A stretch of DNA of 64,000 bases from Rhizoctonia solani (Eukaryota > Basidiomycota > Agaricomycetes > Cantharellales > Ceratobasidiaceae). Shown piece after piece: positions 1 to 10,265 of the stretch (positions within the stretch are counted from its first letter, which is position 1; every line of letters begins with the position of its first letter). The stretch spans positions 1,426,001 to 1,490,000 of the forward strand of contig NC_057377.1 of NCBI RefSeq assembly GCF_016906535.1. Direction: 5' to 3'. A program made the translations under genes and the position numbers. The notes below the pieces were generated by a model that searched no databases, was not told the origin of the DNA, and worked only from the letters and a program-made list of their open reading frames with translations.

Positions 1-1
1 T

Positions 2-343
2 CCATCACGGGCCTCTAGCGAATACGATGTTGATATGAGTGCTGATCGTGACGTACGAATGAGACGGGGGTCGGAAGGATGGGAGGTTCGGCCCATGACC
101 AATGAAGAAATCGTGCAACGATATGCACGAAGTCGTGGTCTTGAAACTATAACTAGACCTGAACCAGAGCCCGATGAAGATGAACCCGAGGATGAAGGAG
201 AACCGCTAGATCATAACTCAGTGGGAGAAGGCACTGGTGTACCTGTCTCACCACCCAAATACAATGTGTACGTCCCAGAGGATCCAGATTCCTCGGAGGA
301 TGAAGCTCTTGGTGCTCACATAGGCACATATACGAACGAATAG
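2..343 (+). CDS. C-terminal tail of an acidic protein, possibly palmitoyltransferase PFA4 (5' partial)
   Basis: The reading frame is open at the left edge and stops at 341-343, so only the last 113 codons are present. The tail is strongly acidic: a run rich in P, E and D covers about residues 55-70, and a second D/E cluster lies near the end. The stretch RRGSEGWEVRP followed by a short helix with EEIVQRY resembles the conserved C-terminal segment of basidiomycete PFA4-type DHHC palmitoyltransferases. I recall that family pattern from general knowledge and could not search it. No DHHC domain or membrane segment is visible here because those parts would lie upstream of the window. The function is tentative; that this is real coding sequence is more secure. 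Confidence 0.5.
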   Translation, partial: PSRASSEYDVDMSADRDVRMRRGSEGWEVRPMTNEEIVQRYARSRGLETITRPEPEPDEDEPEDEGEPLDHNSVGEGTGVPVSPPKYNVYVPEDPDSSEDEALGAHIGTYTNE

Positions 344-611
344 CATGTGATACACCCTGTAATAAACGCTTGGTTACCTTGTACTTGTTTTCAGCGCATT
401 ACTCCTGCTCAGTGAGCATTACTCGCAATTCGTAATTGCCAATTGATCGAGGCTGTGATTACATAATGTTAGGTCTTCAATTTTGATCAACCATTTGCGG
501 TCTGCAGTTAGCCGCATGCATGCCATTCTTGACCGCCACACTGCCCTTTTGAAAGGCTTCGGTTTAGTCTCTGTAGCATCACGAACCTGTCTCTCGCAGA
601 AATTCAACACT

Positions 612-2149
612 ATGCCTGTGGCCCGCGAATCACTCAGCCCACCTTCTTCCCCTCGTCCATCTAAAAGGGTAAAGCTCAATGATGACCCAGAAACTTCTCT
701 GGCCGCCGTACCTAAAATCGACGACTCGTGGAGAATACCTGTTGACTATACTAACGGAATTATCCTGGCCCCTATGGTACGCTCTGGGACGCGTAAGAAG
801 GTTCATTTCTCCAACTATCGCACCATTATGTACTCACTCAACATTTAGTTCCGACTCGGTTACTCAGTTTAAAATATGGGGCAACATTAGTTTGGAGTCC
901 GGAGATTATAGATAAAGCTATCATAGGCTCGCGGCGCATTGTTGATGGTATGCAGATTTCTCCGTAGTGCCTTCACACTGCCCACACTACACTCCGATAG
1001 AACGCACAGGGGTAATTACCTATATGAAGCCAAATTCGAATAATCCGATTTTCACTACCCATCCTGTTGAAAGGACACATCTTATTTTCCAGATGGGTTC
1101 GTCAGATCCGGACCTAGCTGCGCAGGCAGCCCAAGTTGTCATCCAAGACGTGGCGGGCATTGACCTCAACTGCGGCTGTCCGAAACCATTCAGCGTTCAC
1201 GCCGGGATGGGTGCCGCTCTTTTATCAACCCCCGATTTGTTGTGCGGCATATTGTCAAAACTCCGCTCGACAATTCCTCCCAACGTGCCCCTTAGCGCCA
1301 AAATCCGTTTGCTCGCCGATGCTGAAGCTACCCGAGCCTTGGTATCGAGAATATGGCGAGAAGGTGGTATCAGCGCACTTACTGTCCACTGTCGCACTCG
1401 TGAGATGAGGCCTGCTACACCGGCGGTCACATCCCGGATGCGAGAAGCAGTCGACCAAATTGCAGAGCTCGAGGCCGAGGACAAGACTGGGAGACGGGTT
1501 GCAGTTATTTACAACGGAGACTGCCCCGGTGCGCTAGCCGCACAGGAGATCAAGGACAGAACTGGCGCGACGAGTGTTATGATGGCTCGCGCTGCAGAGG
1601 CCAACCCCAGTTGCTTTGATCCATCACGACCGGTGCGGGACGCAGAGTTGGAAATTATGCCAGAGTACTTGCGTCTGGTGAGTTTTGGGCGTGAGCCGAA
1701 ATATTGTTCGTTTGGCTAAAACCCAATTCCAGGCAAAGTATCTCGACAACCATTTCAGCAATACAAAGTTCTGTGTCCAACAATTTAACTCACCAACTAC
1801 TCCAGAATCTTCACAAGCACTACCAAAGGCTGCTCGAAAAGCTTTTCATCAACGCATTTCTCAGGCCAAAAACTACGATATGTTGGAGTCCGCTCTCCCT
1901 GGGGGTGGAGGATTGGGGAGTGGGGAGGACATCATGAACAAGATCAAAGAAACGATGAGGCATCGAGTTATCAATGCTCAAAAGCACAGAGAAAACGTGA
2001 ATGACAGGTTTGGAGTTGAAGGAGTTGAAGGAGTAGAGGTGGATGATGAAGGCTTAGGCGAAGATAAATTAGAGGCCCCTGTTGAATCCCCACTTGAATC
2101 TTCGACTCCCAGAGAGGTTCCCTCACGTGTGAAGGTAGCAGCAGCTTGA
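612..2149 (+). CDS. DUS2: tRNA-dihydrouridine synthase (Dus2 type)
   Basis: This flavoenzyme reduces uridine to dihydrouridine, at U20 of tRNA in the Dus2 group, using FMN and NAD(P)H. Four exons (612-792, 849-947, 1001-1677, 1733-2149) give 457 residues. The TIM barrel begins at ILAPMVRSGTLPTRLL (about residue 50). The active-site cysteine lies in DLNCGCPKPFSVHAGMGAALL (about residue 152), the GCPK pattern typical of Dus2. Further barrel markers are SAKIRL, TVHCRTREMRP and SVMMARAAEANPS. Exon 4 holds the helical tRNA-binding domain (YLDNHFSNTKFCVQQF), then an acidic tail; no double-stranded RNA-binding domain follows. I chose ATG 612 because it has A at -3; an in-frame ATG at 516 would add 32 mostly basic or neutral residues. 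The gene converges on the HTH gene downstream. Confidence 0.88.
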
Positions 2150-2524
2150 CGGCTATACATGACCATGGTTTCGTTAGATACACTATATTGCATAATAGCA
2201 TTCAGATGTAAAATTGGCTTGTTGTGATTGGCTATCGCATCACACTACATTGGCTACGTCACGGCTTTCGCACTTCTTTCCCCAGCAGGCAATCCCGGAC
2301 ATCCCGACCAGTTTCTCTCTTCGGTCAGATCTCACCTGTTTTGATGAGAGACAAAGTTGATATATGCACATCCAGATAGCATATGCACATCTGTATGTCC
2401 GCTGATTAATTGTAAACTCAAGATTACCCAGCTCCTGCTCTTTCTAGCTGCTAATTTCCTTATATTTATACAGGTGACAAAGTTTAATGTAATATTTCTC
2501 AATACACCTCTAAGGGATAAAGTA
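2150..2524. other. Convergent 3' intergenic spacer
   Basis: This AT-rich stretch lies between the DUS2 stop and the stop of the minus-strand HTH gene. I see only putative 3' untranslated sequence for both genes. The short open frame at 2357-2542 has no protein-like character. Confidence 0.6.
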
Positions 2525-2967
2525 TTATTCCTTAGGATTTAGCAGTGGTAGTGTGCGACGAATCTTTGGGAGGCTTTACGGGTATCAGCAAGTACTCGTG
2601 GTTGACTTATTGACCTATTGCCTTACCTGTTCATCGATTCCAAGAACTTTGAGGATAGCGTTAAACTCGACTGGAGTAGGCTTAGTCTTGCCAGTGAAGA
2701 CTGTGAAATAGTGGGCAATCAAGTTCACGGGAAATTGGTACGCCACCAACCATCCTTAATATGTTCTTCAGAAAGACCGAGCTCGGTAGCAACCTTGTTG
2801 TAATCCCAGCCTACAGAAAAGTTCAAGTTACAGCCCATTCTGGACGCACTACTCGAAATATACGTACCCTTGTTGTTCATCGCCTCGACGAGATGCTATA
2901 ACGAGATGCTTTAGCTATTGTAAAAGCTTAGTATAATCAGACCTACGCTACATGCGTGGTCGGCCAT
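2525..2967 (-). CDS. Small HTH protein resembling the N-terminal domain of cyanase
   Basis: Five exons on the minus strand (2967-2947, 2895-2868, 2810-2751, 2700-2627, 2563-2525) splice with GT-AG borders into exactly 73 codons plus stop. No long open frame marks the gene. The product has five predicted short helices and reads like a lambda-repressor-type fold: HLVEAMNNKGWDYNKVATEL, then GLSEEHIKDVFTGKTKPTP, then FNAILKVLGIDEQ and RRTLPLLNP. Helix order, the G-(Q/K) turn, the LGID/LDLD element and the closing PL match the DNA-binding-like N-terminal domain of cyanate hydratase (CynS). The catalytic C-terminal half, which carries the family's Arg-Glu-Ser active site, is absent. The role is therefore unknown: regulation, oligomerisation or a relict are all possible. 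The start lies 184 bases from the divergent ankyrin gene. Confidence 0.65.
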
Positions 2968-3151
2968 GGTTGTATGATAGTGTGGTTGTAGTCAAGTGGC
3001 CAGGGGCTGAATGCGCGTCACGGCTTTTTGTGGATGGATGAGGAGCACCCTGATCCGGATCCACAAAACGCCCCAGTACAGCGCTTAGGTGAATAACCAA
3101 TAGCGCGTTGCTGCCCACCACCCTATCAACAACAATAGCCTTACTGAGACG
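2968..3151. promoter_or_regulatory. Divergent promoter between the HTH gene and the ankyrin gene
   Basis: Only 184 bases separate the two start codons, so this segment must carry both 5' regions. It is GC-richer than nearby spacers and contains CGTCACGG- and GCGCG-type motifs, but no clear TATA box. Confidence 0.5.
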
Positions 3152-4025
3152 ATGGCAGACGAGGGTGCTTCGTTGCGTAAGTCAGCTAAACTTTGCAATA
3201 AGATGGCTCTGACCCGCGCAAAGATGAACGTGTTTTGTCTGCGGCCAAGACTGATAACGTTTCCTTATTTGATGAAATACTCGAGGAAGTGTCCAACGAG
3301 AAGCCCTTTGACATCAACTATCAGGATGGGTAGGGAATTATTATTTGGATTTTCTGAGCATTTTGATTAAGTGGGCATCAATTCTTTGACTTTAAAGATT
3401 GGGAAACACAGGTGAGCATTAGCCCTAATCTGCTCAAGCTCTTTCTTACTTTATCCGTACCTCTTAGCGTTACACTACGCGTGAGTCGAGCGTACTCTAT
3501 TCATCAGGTCCAACTGACTCCGAAGATTTCACAGCGCTCGGAGCGCCTCAATTTTAGTGCTCGAGAAGATTCTCGAGTATGAACACCCGTTGCACGAGGG
3601 CGAAGGTGGATGCGACGTTGATTTGCAAAACCGGATTGATGGATACACGCCACTTCACCTTGCGGTCAGGATCAAGGATGCCGACGAGAGGCTAGCAGTT
3701 GGTAAGTTTATATCACAACATTTGCCAAGTATGATTTTGGACTTCTTACAGATCTTCTTATCCAGTGGAATCATTGCTCGATGCTGGCGCAGATGATACT
3801 ATCAAGGATAAGCACGGCCAACGTGCAATCGATGTTGTACCGGCCGATGATGAAGATGTCCGCCGTCTTTTCCGGAAAGCGGAAGCCGAAAGGAGAGTGG
3901 ATAACAGTGATATTGCGAATGGTATGTATAAGTGTGTAAAAAGAACATTTATCCGGTCTGATGGCTCTTTTGCTCCAGATAGCGATGGGGAACCTGGTTC
4001 GGGCTCGGGGTCAGACGAAGAATAA
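3152..4025 (+). CDS. Small ankyrin-repeat protein (YCR051W-like)
   Basis: Seven exons (3152-3176, 3203-3329, 3398-3411, 3468-3480, 3535-3701, 3766-3921, 3979-4025) sum to 549 bases, giving 182 residues. Two consecutive exons are only 14 and 13 bases long, and together they encode the repeat core NTALHYA. Two to three ankyrin repeats are readable: an opening helix pair (SLFDEILEEV), GNTALHYA...VLEKILEY, then DGYTPLHLAV...SLLDAGADD and a closing HGQRAIDVV. The C-terminus is acidic and Gly/Ser/Asp-rich (GSGSGSDEE). This matches the small cytoplasmic/nuclear ankyrin protein known in yeast as YCR051W, whose function is undefined. The apparent stop near 3554 lies in another frame and is avoided by using the acceptor at 3533-3534. 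Confidence 0.82.
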
Positions 4026-4784
4026 TACTTGTAAACCTGTTTCTAGTGATAGAGCCTACTTTAATCTTCACCCTTTTGCCCTAACTATACTCTCATTATT
4101 CACACTATTCTCGAGTTTGATTTAGTGTGCAAGTCAAAAGGATACCACATGGACGGGGGTGGTTATCCGAAGGCTCAGTCATCTGTAGGCTCGGTAGCTT
4201 GCAGGGGAGCTTATGGAACGACTTCTAATTCTCGACCTTAAGGAACCCGGTTGGTTCTTTGTTCCAAGTTCATATTTCCTTGCTGACTTCAGCATGTTTG
4301 ACTATAATCACTATGCTGGCACTCACTACCTCAATCCCGATGTATATTGAATCATTTTAACAGCGGCATGTCATCATATCTACTCCACCGTAAATCCGGC
4401 ATATCACTCCAGTATACATAGATAAACCACCGGTCCACGTCACCCTCGATCACTTAGCCCGTGGTCTTGGCACCCTTAGATTGGCTATATTAAGTCTAAT
4501 ATTTATCATATCATCTTTCGAACAACCAACCACATGACGCCTTTGATCTATACAAGGCAAGAGCATGCTTACAATGCAGGGTAGCCGGGCAATTGAAGCC
4601 AGGCAACATTCCAAGTGTTCGCTGAACCATGCTTTTTTTAGACGGGCTCCAGGTTAGCCGCAGCAAGGTCTTCCTCGGCACATAAGAAGGACAAATGTCT
4701 TGACCAACCTACTTCTCTCGTTCGCGGATATCTGTGAGGTATAAACTGGAATTGGGTCTGAAAGGTATCCAGTCTCTCCCCGAC
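4026..4784. other. Intergenic region upstream of the first MFS gene
   Basis: No gene is supported here. The distal half holds AT-rich tracts (for example around 4485-4515) that could be promoter sequence for the permease at 4785. The reverse-strand frame at 4638-4859 overlaps the real gene and looks like a shadow. Confidence 0.5.
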
Positions 4785-7208
4785 ATGGAGTCTACGCACT
4801 ACGAAGTTGCTGGCGAGAAAGGCGTTCAAGCCCTTCGCGAGAAGCGCGATTCTATACATAGTGTCGAGACGGGACTAGCCGACTCTAGGGTAGGATTCAC
4901 TCCCGAGGACTCCAAGAGACTGTTGAGCAAGCTCGACCGACGGATATTACCATGGATGGCCGGTCTCTTTTTGGTATGTACGCATCATGTTGTTGTGTTG
5001 CATTTGGCTCAACGCTATTTCAGCTCTCATACCTCGATAGGTCCAATATCGGGAACGCACGCCTGGACGGGCTCGAAAAGGACCTCGGCCTTCGTGGGCT
5101 CCAATTTAATAATGCTCTAGCTATCTTCTACCCATTTTACGTGATCTCCGAGGTACCTTCGAATATGATGCTGAAGCGGACGAGGGCAAGTTTGTAAGGA
5201 TGTCATTTGTCAGCCTGATATGTCATCATCTAACTTCAGGTTCACAGTTGGTTTGCGTTCCTGTAAGTGGCATGGCCATCACAGAGTGAAGTGATGATAC
5301 AATGTTATTTCAGCATGGTGTCATGGGGAACAATTATGACTCTTATGGTACGAAGTTTGGGTTTGGGTTACGAGCCCCAGAGATTTATATTACTATTCCA
5401 GGGGCTCGTCAAAAACTATACTGGACTTATGATTGCACGATCCTTCCTCGGCATCGCAGAAGGAGGTTTATTCCCTGGTATCGCATTTTACATTACTGTG
5501 AGTTGTACAAATCACCACTGGCACGCCCGTACCACCCACCAACGCACGCATATAGCTGTGGTACCGACGGTCTGAGACCGGGTCGAGAATGGCTATTTAT
5601 TATGCGGCTGGTAAGTACCCTTCTTTCTATCAAATATAGTGACCTTAGCATTTTGGGATAGCAACTGTCGCTGGAGCCTTTGGTGGTCTACTGGCCCGTG
5701 GAATCAGCGAAATGCGTGGGGTGGGAGGATTAGAAGGGTGGTCCTGGATCTTTATTCTCGAAGGACTCTTGACCATCATAGTTGGTAAGTCAATGATCAA
5801 CGCATAGCTGCTAGGCGCAATCGCTGAGAACTCTTGGTGCAGCTGCGGTGGCGTACTTTTTCATTCCTGACGACCCAAGCACCGCTCATTTCCTTACATC
5901 CGCTGAACGGGATGAAGTTATTCGTCGACTAGATGATGACAATAGCCACCTATCTCGGGCCAATGATATGGAGTTCTTCTGGGATGCAGTGAAAGACTGG
6001 AAGACATATGCCTACAGTTGAGTCAAAGTCTACATCAGCTCGCCCGTTTACTGACTAGGGTGGTAATCATAGTGTTAATTTTCGTAGCATGTACTACTCC
6101 CACATACAGCCTCGCACTCTTTCTTCCGACCATTATCAGCAATATGGGCTACACCGCGGAGAGGTCGCAACTTCTGAGCGTAAGTTTCACTCATCCGTTT
6201 GGTCCTATCGAAATTTCACGAGGATACCATGGGCAGGTGCCTCCGTACGTCCTGGCCTGCATCTTGACGGTCACAGCCGGGATAGCCGCTGATCGAATGC
6301 GCACACGAGGGAGATTTATGATCGGATGTTTCCGTAAGTCCCCTCCCACCCCATTTTTTCGTGCGACGGTGAATGACACTCAAGTTCGGTTTTACGATTT
6401 GTGCGCGTCTGCTTCTGGGCTTGGCTCGACCCGATGCGTAATCGCAAATTCCTAACGTCTCCAATACTTCTCAAACTTGGCCGATACGAATAGTCTTGTC
6501 GATTACGGGCTTCTCCATGCTTATTGCTTCGGACAAACCAGCCGTACAGTACACTGCCGTATTTGTTGCGTCTGCGGGCGCATTTCCAAACGCGTCCATG
6601 TGTATGGCTTGGTGTGGTACGTATGCGTAGATCACTCTCCAGTTTTCAGCACGTCTTCGATCGGGCAGCCTTCCTTATCAGTAATTTCCCCCTCAAGGAT
6701 CATTGGATTCTCTAATCAACTGCTCCTTCTGATTTTTTCGCTGATTCGTGCGATACTGACGTGGGTGTTCGTGATTTAGGTAATAACTTTGGGGGCGCGA
6801 TGAAGCGAAGTGTGGCCATTGCAATGGTTGTTGCATTCGGCAATTTGGGAGGCCTGGTTGCGAGTTACACGTACGTCTTATCTCATTTATGATTCTCCCC
6901 TCCCTTGTCTAACCCTGTTGTTTCAGATACATCTCGAGAAATGCCCCTAGATACTATTCAGGACACGGTAATTGATATCCTCTTAATTGACCAATTAATG
7001 TCTGATCCGCGCCCTGTGCGCCCCAGGTACACTCATCGGCGTCTTGGCCCTAGGCGCAATTACCGCGCTCGTCGTGCACATTTATTGTCGACTGGAAAAT
7101 AAACGGAGGGACCGGGCTTACAAGGCGCCCGAATTGTATACCGAAGAAGAATTGAAGAGTGAATCCCGAAAGGGAGACTCGGCGACATTTTTTAGATTTG
7201 TTGATTGA
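4785..7208 (+). CDS. MFS transporter, anion:cation symporter family (allantoate/nicotinate permease type), copy 1
   Basis: This is a plasma-membrane permease of the Dal5/Tna1/Liz1 type (TC 2.A.1.14), which imports small organic anions such as allantoate, nicotinate or pantothenate by proton symport. The substrate cannot be read from sequence. The acidic N-terminal tail leads into TM1 (LPWMAGLFL), then the family signature SYLDRSNIGNAR, SEVPSNMMLKR at TM3, GIAEGGLFPGIAFY, and GAFGGLLARGI. The central loop with FFWDAVKDWKTYA precedes the second six-helix half. Many introns of about 50 bases interrupt the gene, plus a longer one (about 6332-6495) that makes the frame look broken although the GT-AG junction restores it. 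The protein ends in ATFFRFVD. It is the tandem paralogue of the next gene and lacks that gene's strong C-ending codon bias. Confidence 0.87.
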
Positions 7209-8448
7209 TTGCGGTTTTTTGTTGTGGTTGTTGTAGTAGTAGAGTTGAACCCATCACGGCATATGTATTACATCAAAACTAGTGTGAAAGGCGTTTGGAG
7301 TGGCAAACTCGAGGCGGCTGTTTATGTACAAGTCAAGGGCTAGCTATTATTAGTCTTCTCCACGTACAGCTTTCTCAAGAATATAGATATGGCTGAACAA
7401 AGGGTATCGGATCCTGGAGCGATTGGGGCCAGTGTCAAAATCCTCATGTTCAAGTGAATTAGCCATTGTGTTGTGAGCCGAAAGAAAGTCGATAAACGAC
7501 ATTTTAATCTAACACAAGGTTTAACGCAACACAGTGGCTTTGGTAAAAATATCTCGGCGGGTGGGGTCGAACGTAAACCGTACGTTGGATGTGACATTCA
7601 AGACGCAATGGATTTAATCATTTATGTCCGAGTATTATTCCCACCCCGCATGATTAGACAACCGAAGCAAGGACAAAGACAAATTTGTATGCTACTCGAA
7701 GCGCGAGATCCATAGAAATAAACTTTGCCGACGAAATCGAAGAACGTCGCGAAGATCTTCGTCGACAGTGGCGGTACATCATCATATAGTAGTGTGTGGT
7801 GCAGGACGTTTAAGAGGTAACAATGAGTATTCAATGCTTATCCTCGAGGCAAGCACAGAAGGGTTGCCAAGAACACACGATGATTATTTATGACCGAGCG
7901 CCCAAAGGGCCAAGAGATCAGGTCAAATAGGGTAAGGTCGTATCTGCACCTCAGTGTATTGTAGACTAGAGGGAAATCACTCAAACCCGACATGACCGGG
8001 AAGAAACGAGGTTGACGAGAACCCAAGAAGTCGGGAGGTCATATCGCCCGAGAATTGGATCTCTGGCTGGGTTTGCCACTCTTAAAGTGGTAGGTGTGCC
8101 TGAAGAGACAAGACAGATATACGTGCACATGATAGCGAACGTTCCGACCTCACCCGGTGGGACTGCACACTAAAAGCTTGCAGTCGATCACGGGAGACGA
8201 TGACGACGCCGAGAGGTAGGACGAGAGGCAGGAATGGTATAGTGTTTTCAGCAGGGAGAGAGATTTGGGGATTTGGTGGAGTTCCCCACTTCTCCATAAG
8301 GGTTGAGTGCTTCTCAGCAGGGAGCCCCAGGCACCATGAAGTCTTGGCACAGGGAAATCGTGATTCTGGGGCTGGGGCGCTTATGGACTGAACGCGCAAA
8401 CAGCGATAAAAAGCTCGCAGCCTGGTCGGTCCAACTCACCAGCCCGCC
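7209..8448. other. Intergenic region between the two MFS paralogues
   Basis: No gene could be supported. Short frames on both strands (for example 7473-7715 and 7622-7834) overlap each other and show no recognisable motif. The last 200 bases are probably promoter for copy 2. Confidence 0.5.
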
Positions 8449-10265
8449 ATGTCTGACGAGAAAGTAGCTGCACCAGAACACAAGGAGGTCCTTGCCAATG
8501 GCACCGAATCCCTCGAGTCCAACATCGGGGGCCAGTTCGATGGGCCCCGTACCGCTCGTCTGCTGCGCAAGATGGACTGGAATATCGTTCCTTTCCTCGC
8601 GCTCTTGTACCTCGTACGTTCATCTCTCCTATTCCTCTACGCTCGCTCACATTTCGCAGCTGTCTTTCCTCGACCGAACCAACATCGGTAATGCCCGTCT
8701 TGCCGGTCTTGAAGCAGACCTAGGCATGGACAAGACGTCGCTTCAGTACAACACTGCGTTGGGTATGCTGTGTGCCATTCAAGTCCACGCTGTTGCTGAC
8801 TCTTTCTATAGCCATTTTCTTCCCGTTCTACGTCGCGGCTGAAATCCCATCTAATATGATGTTGAAGCGCACCCGTCCGAGCCTCTGGTTCGCGTTCATG
8901 TAAGCATATACCCCGCGTTCAATGGCTTCCGAGGACTCATTCCCCGCATTAGCATGGTCGCCTGGGGTCTCTGCATGACTTTCATGGGCTTTGTACACAA
9001 TTACACGGGCTTGCTCGTCGCTCGTGCATTCTTGGGTATCGCTGAGGGCGGTCTCTTCCCTGGTGTCACCTTTTACATTACCGTAAGCGATGATGTTTCT
9101 ACGCATATATCTTCATATTCTAATCCTTACACAAGATGTGGTATCGTCGCCACGAATGCGGTCTCCGTATGGCTATCTTTTTCAGCGCCGCCACCGCTGC
9201 TGGTGCCTTCGGAGGTCTCCTTGCCCGTGGTATTTCCGAGATGAACGGCCTCGGTGGAAAAGCCGGATGGGCCTGGATTTTCATCCTCGAGGGTATTCTT
9301 ACACTTATCATCGCTGCTGTCGCCTTCTTCGTCATCAACGACTACCCCGAGACTGCTCGTTTCTTGACCGAGGAGGAGCGGCTCGAGGTTGTCAGGCGTC
9401 TCCGCGAGGATCGAAGTGCCCTGGCCGATGAGTTCGGTATGAAGTACTTCTGGGACGCACTCAAGGACTGGAAGATTTGGGTTCACAGTATGTCTAATCT
9501 CTACTCGCCCTTGATCATTCAATTCTGATCAAGTTCGTTATTAGTGTTCATCACCATCGGCGTTTACACACCCCTCTACTCGTTCTCCCTCTTCCTCCCC
9601 ACCATTATCAAGAACATGGGCTACACCAACGAGAAGTCCCAACTCATGACCGTCCCTCCCTATGTTGTCGCATGCTTGTTCACGATCGCTGGTGGCAAGC
9701 TCGCGGATTCGCAGAGAAAGCGCGGCCCTTTCATGGTCTTCTTCTGTATCCTCGCCATTGCCGGGTTCACCATGCTTATCGCCTCTCAAAAGCCGGGTGT
9801 TCAGTACGCTGGCACTTTCTTGGCCGCCTGCGGTGTGTACCCCAATGTCCCCATGGGTGTCGCCTGGAACGGAAACAACATCGGCGGTAGCACTAAGCGC
9901 GGTGTCGGACTGGCCATGCACGTCGGTTTCGGTAACCTCGGTGGTATGATTGGTGCTTTCATGTACGTTTTCTATCTCTCCCTCATCTCAAGTTTAATTG
10001 TGATCTAACGCTCTTCACTCACAGCTACCGATCTCGTGATGCCCCTCACTATTACCCCGGTCATGGAACTCTCATTGCCACTCTTTCCATGTCCGCCATC
10101 CTCTCTGCTCTCATGTCCGCCTGGCTCAAGCGCGAAAACGACCGCCGTGACCGAGTTGCACAGGAAACTAACCTTCCTCTCAAGGCTGACGAGTACACTC
10201 CCGAGATGTTGGAGAGGGAGCGAGAGAACGGAGACTACGCGTCGTTCTTCAGATACACAATCTAA
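8449..10265 (+). CDS. MFS transporter, anion:cation symporter family, copy 2
   Basis: This is a second Dal5/Tna1-type permease, collinear with the copy 3.7 kb upstream. It has the same landmarks: SFLDRTNIGNAR after TM1, AEIPSNMMLKRTRPS, ARAFLGIAEGGLFPGVTFY, GAFGGLLARGISEM, YFWDALKDWKIW, SLFLPTIIKNMGYTNEKSQL, and NPNVPMG-like packing in helix 9. The closing GDYASFFRYTI parallels ATFFRFVD of copy 1. The coding sequence strongly prefers C-ending codons (CTC, ATC, GTC, TTC), in contrast to copy 1. That suggests higher expression or stronger selection. It has fewer introns in the second half. ATG 8449 follows CCGCC, a good initiation context. The substrate is unassigned. Confidence 0.9.

Noticed and set aside
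3535..3560. Apparent stop in the ankyrin gene
   Set aside because: The stop is in a different frame; the acceptor at 3533-3534 gives an open exon that continues the repeat.
6332..6495. Apparent frame break in the first MFS gene
   Set aside because: A GT-AG intron of about 160 bases joins GCF to LLSITGF in frame, matching the paralogue, so the gene is intact.
7545..7640. GGGGTCGAAC-type tRNA T-arm resemblance
   Set aside because: No cloverleaf can be built on either strand.
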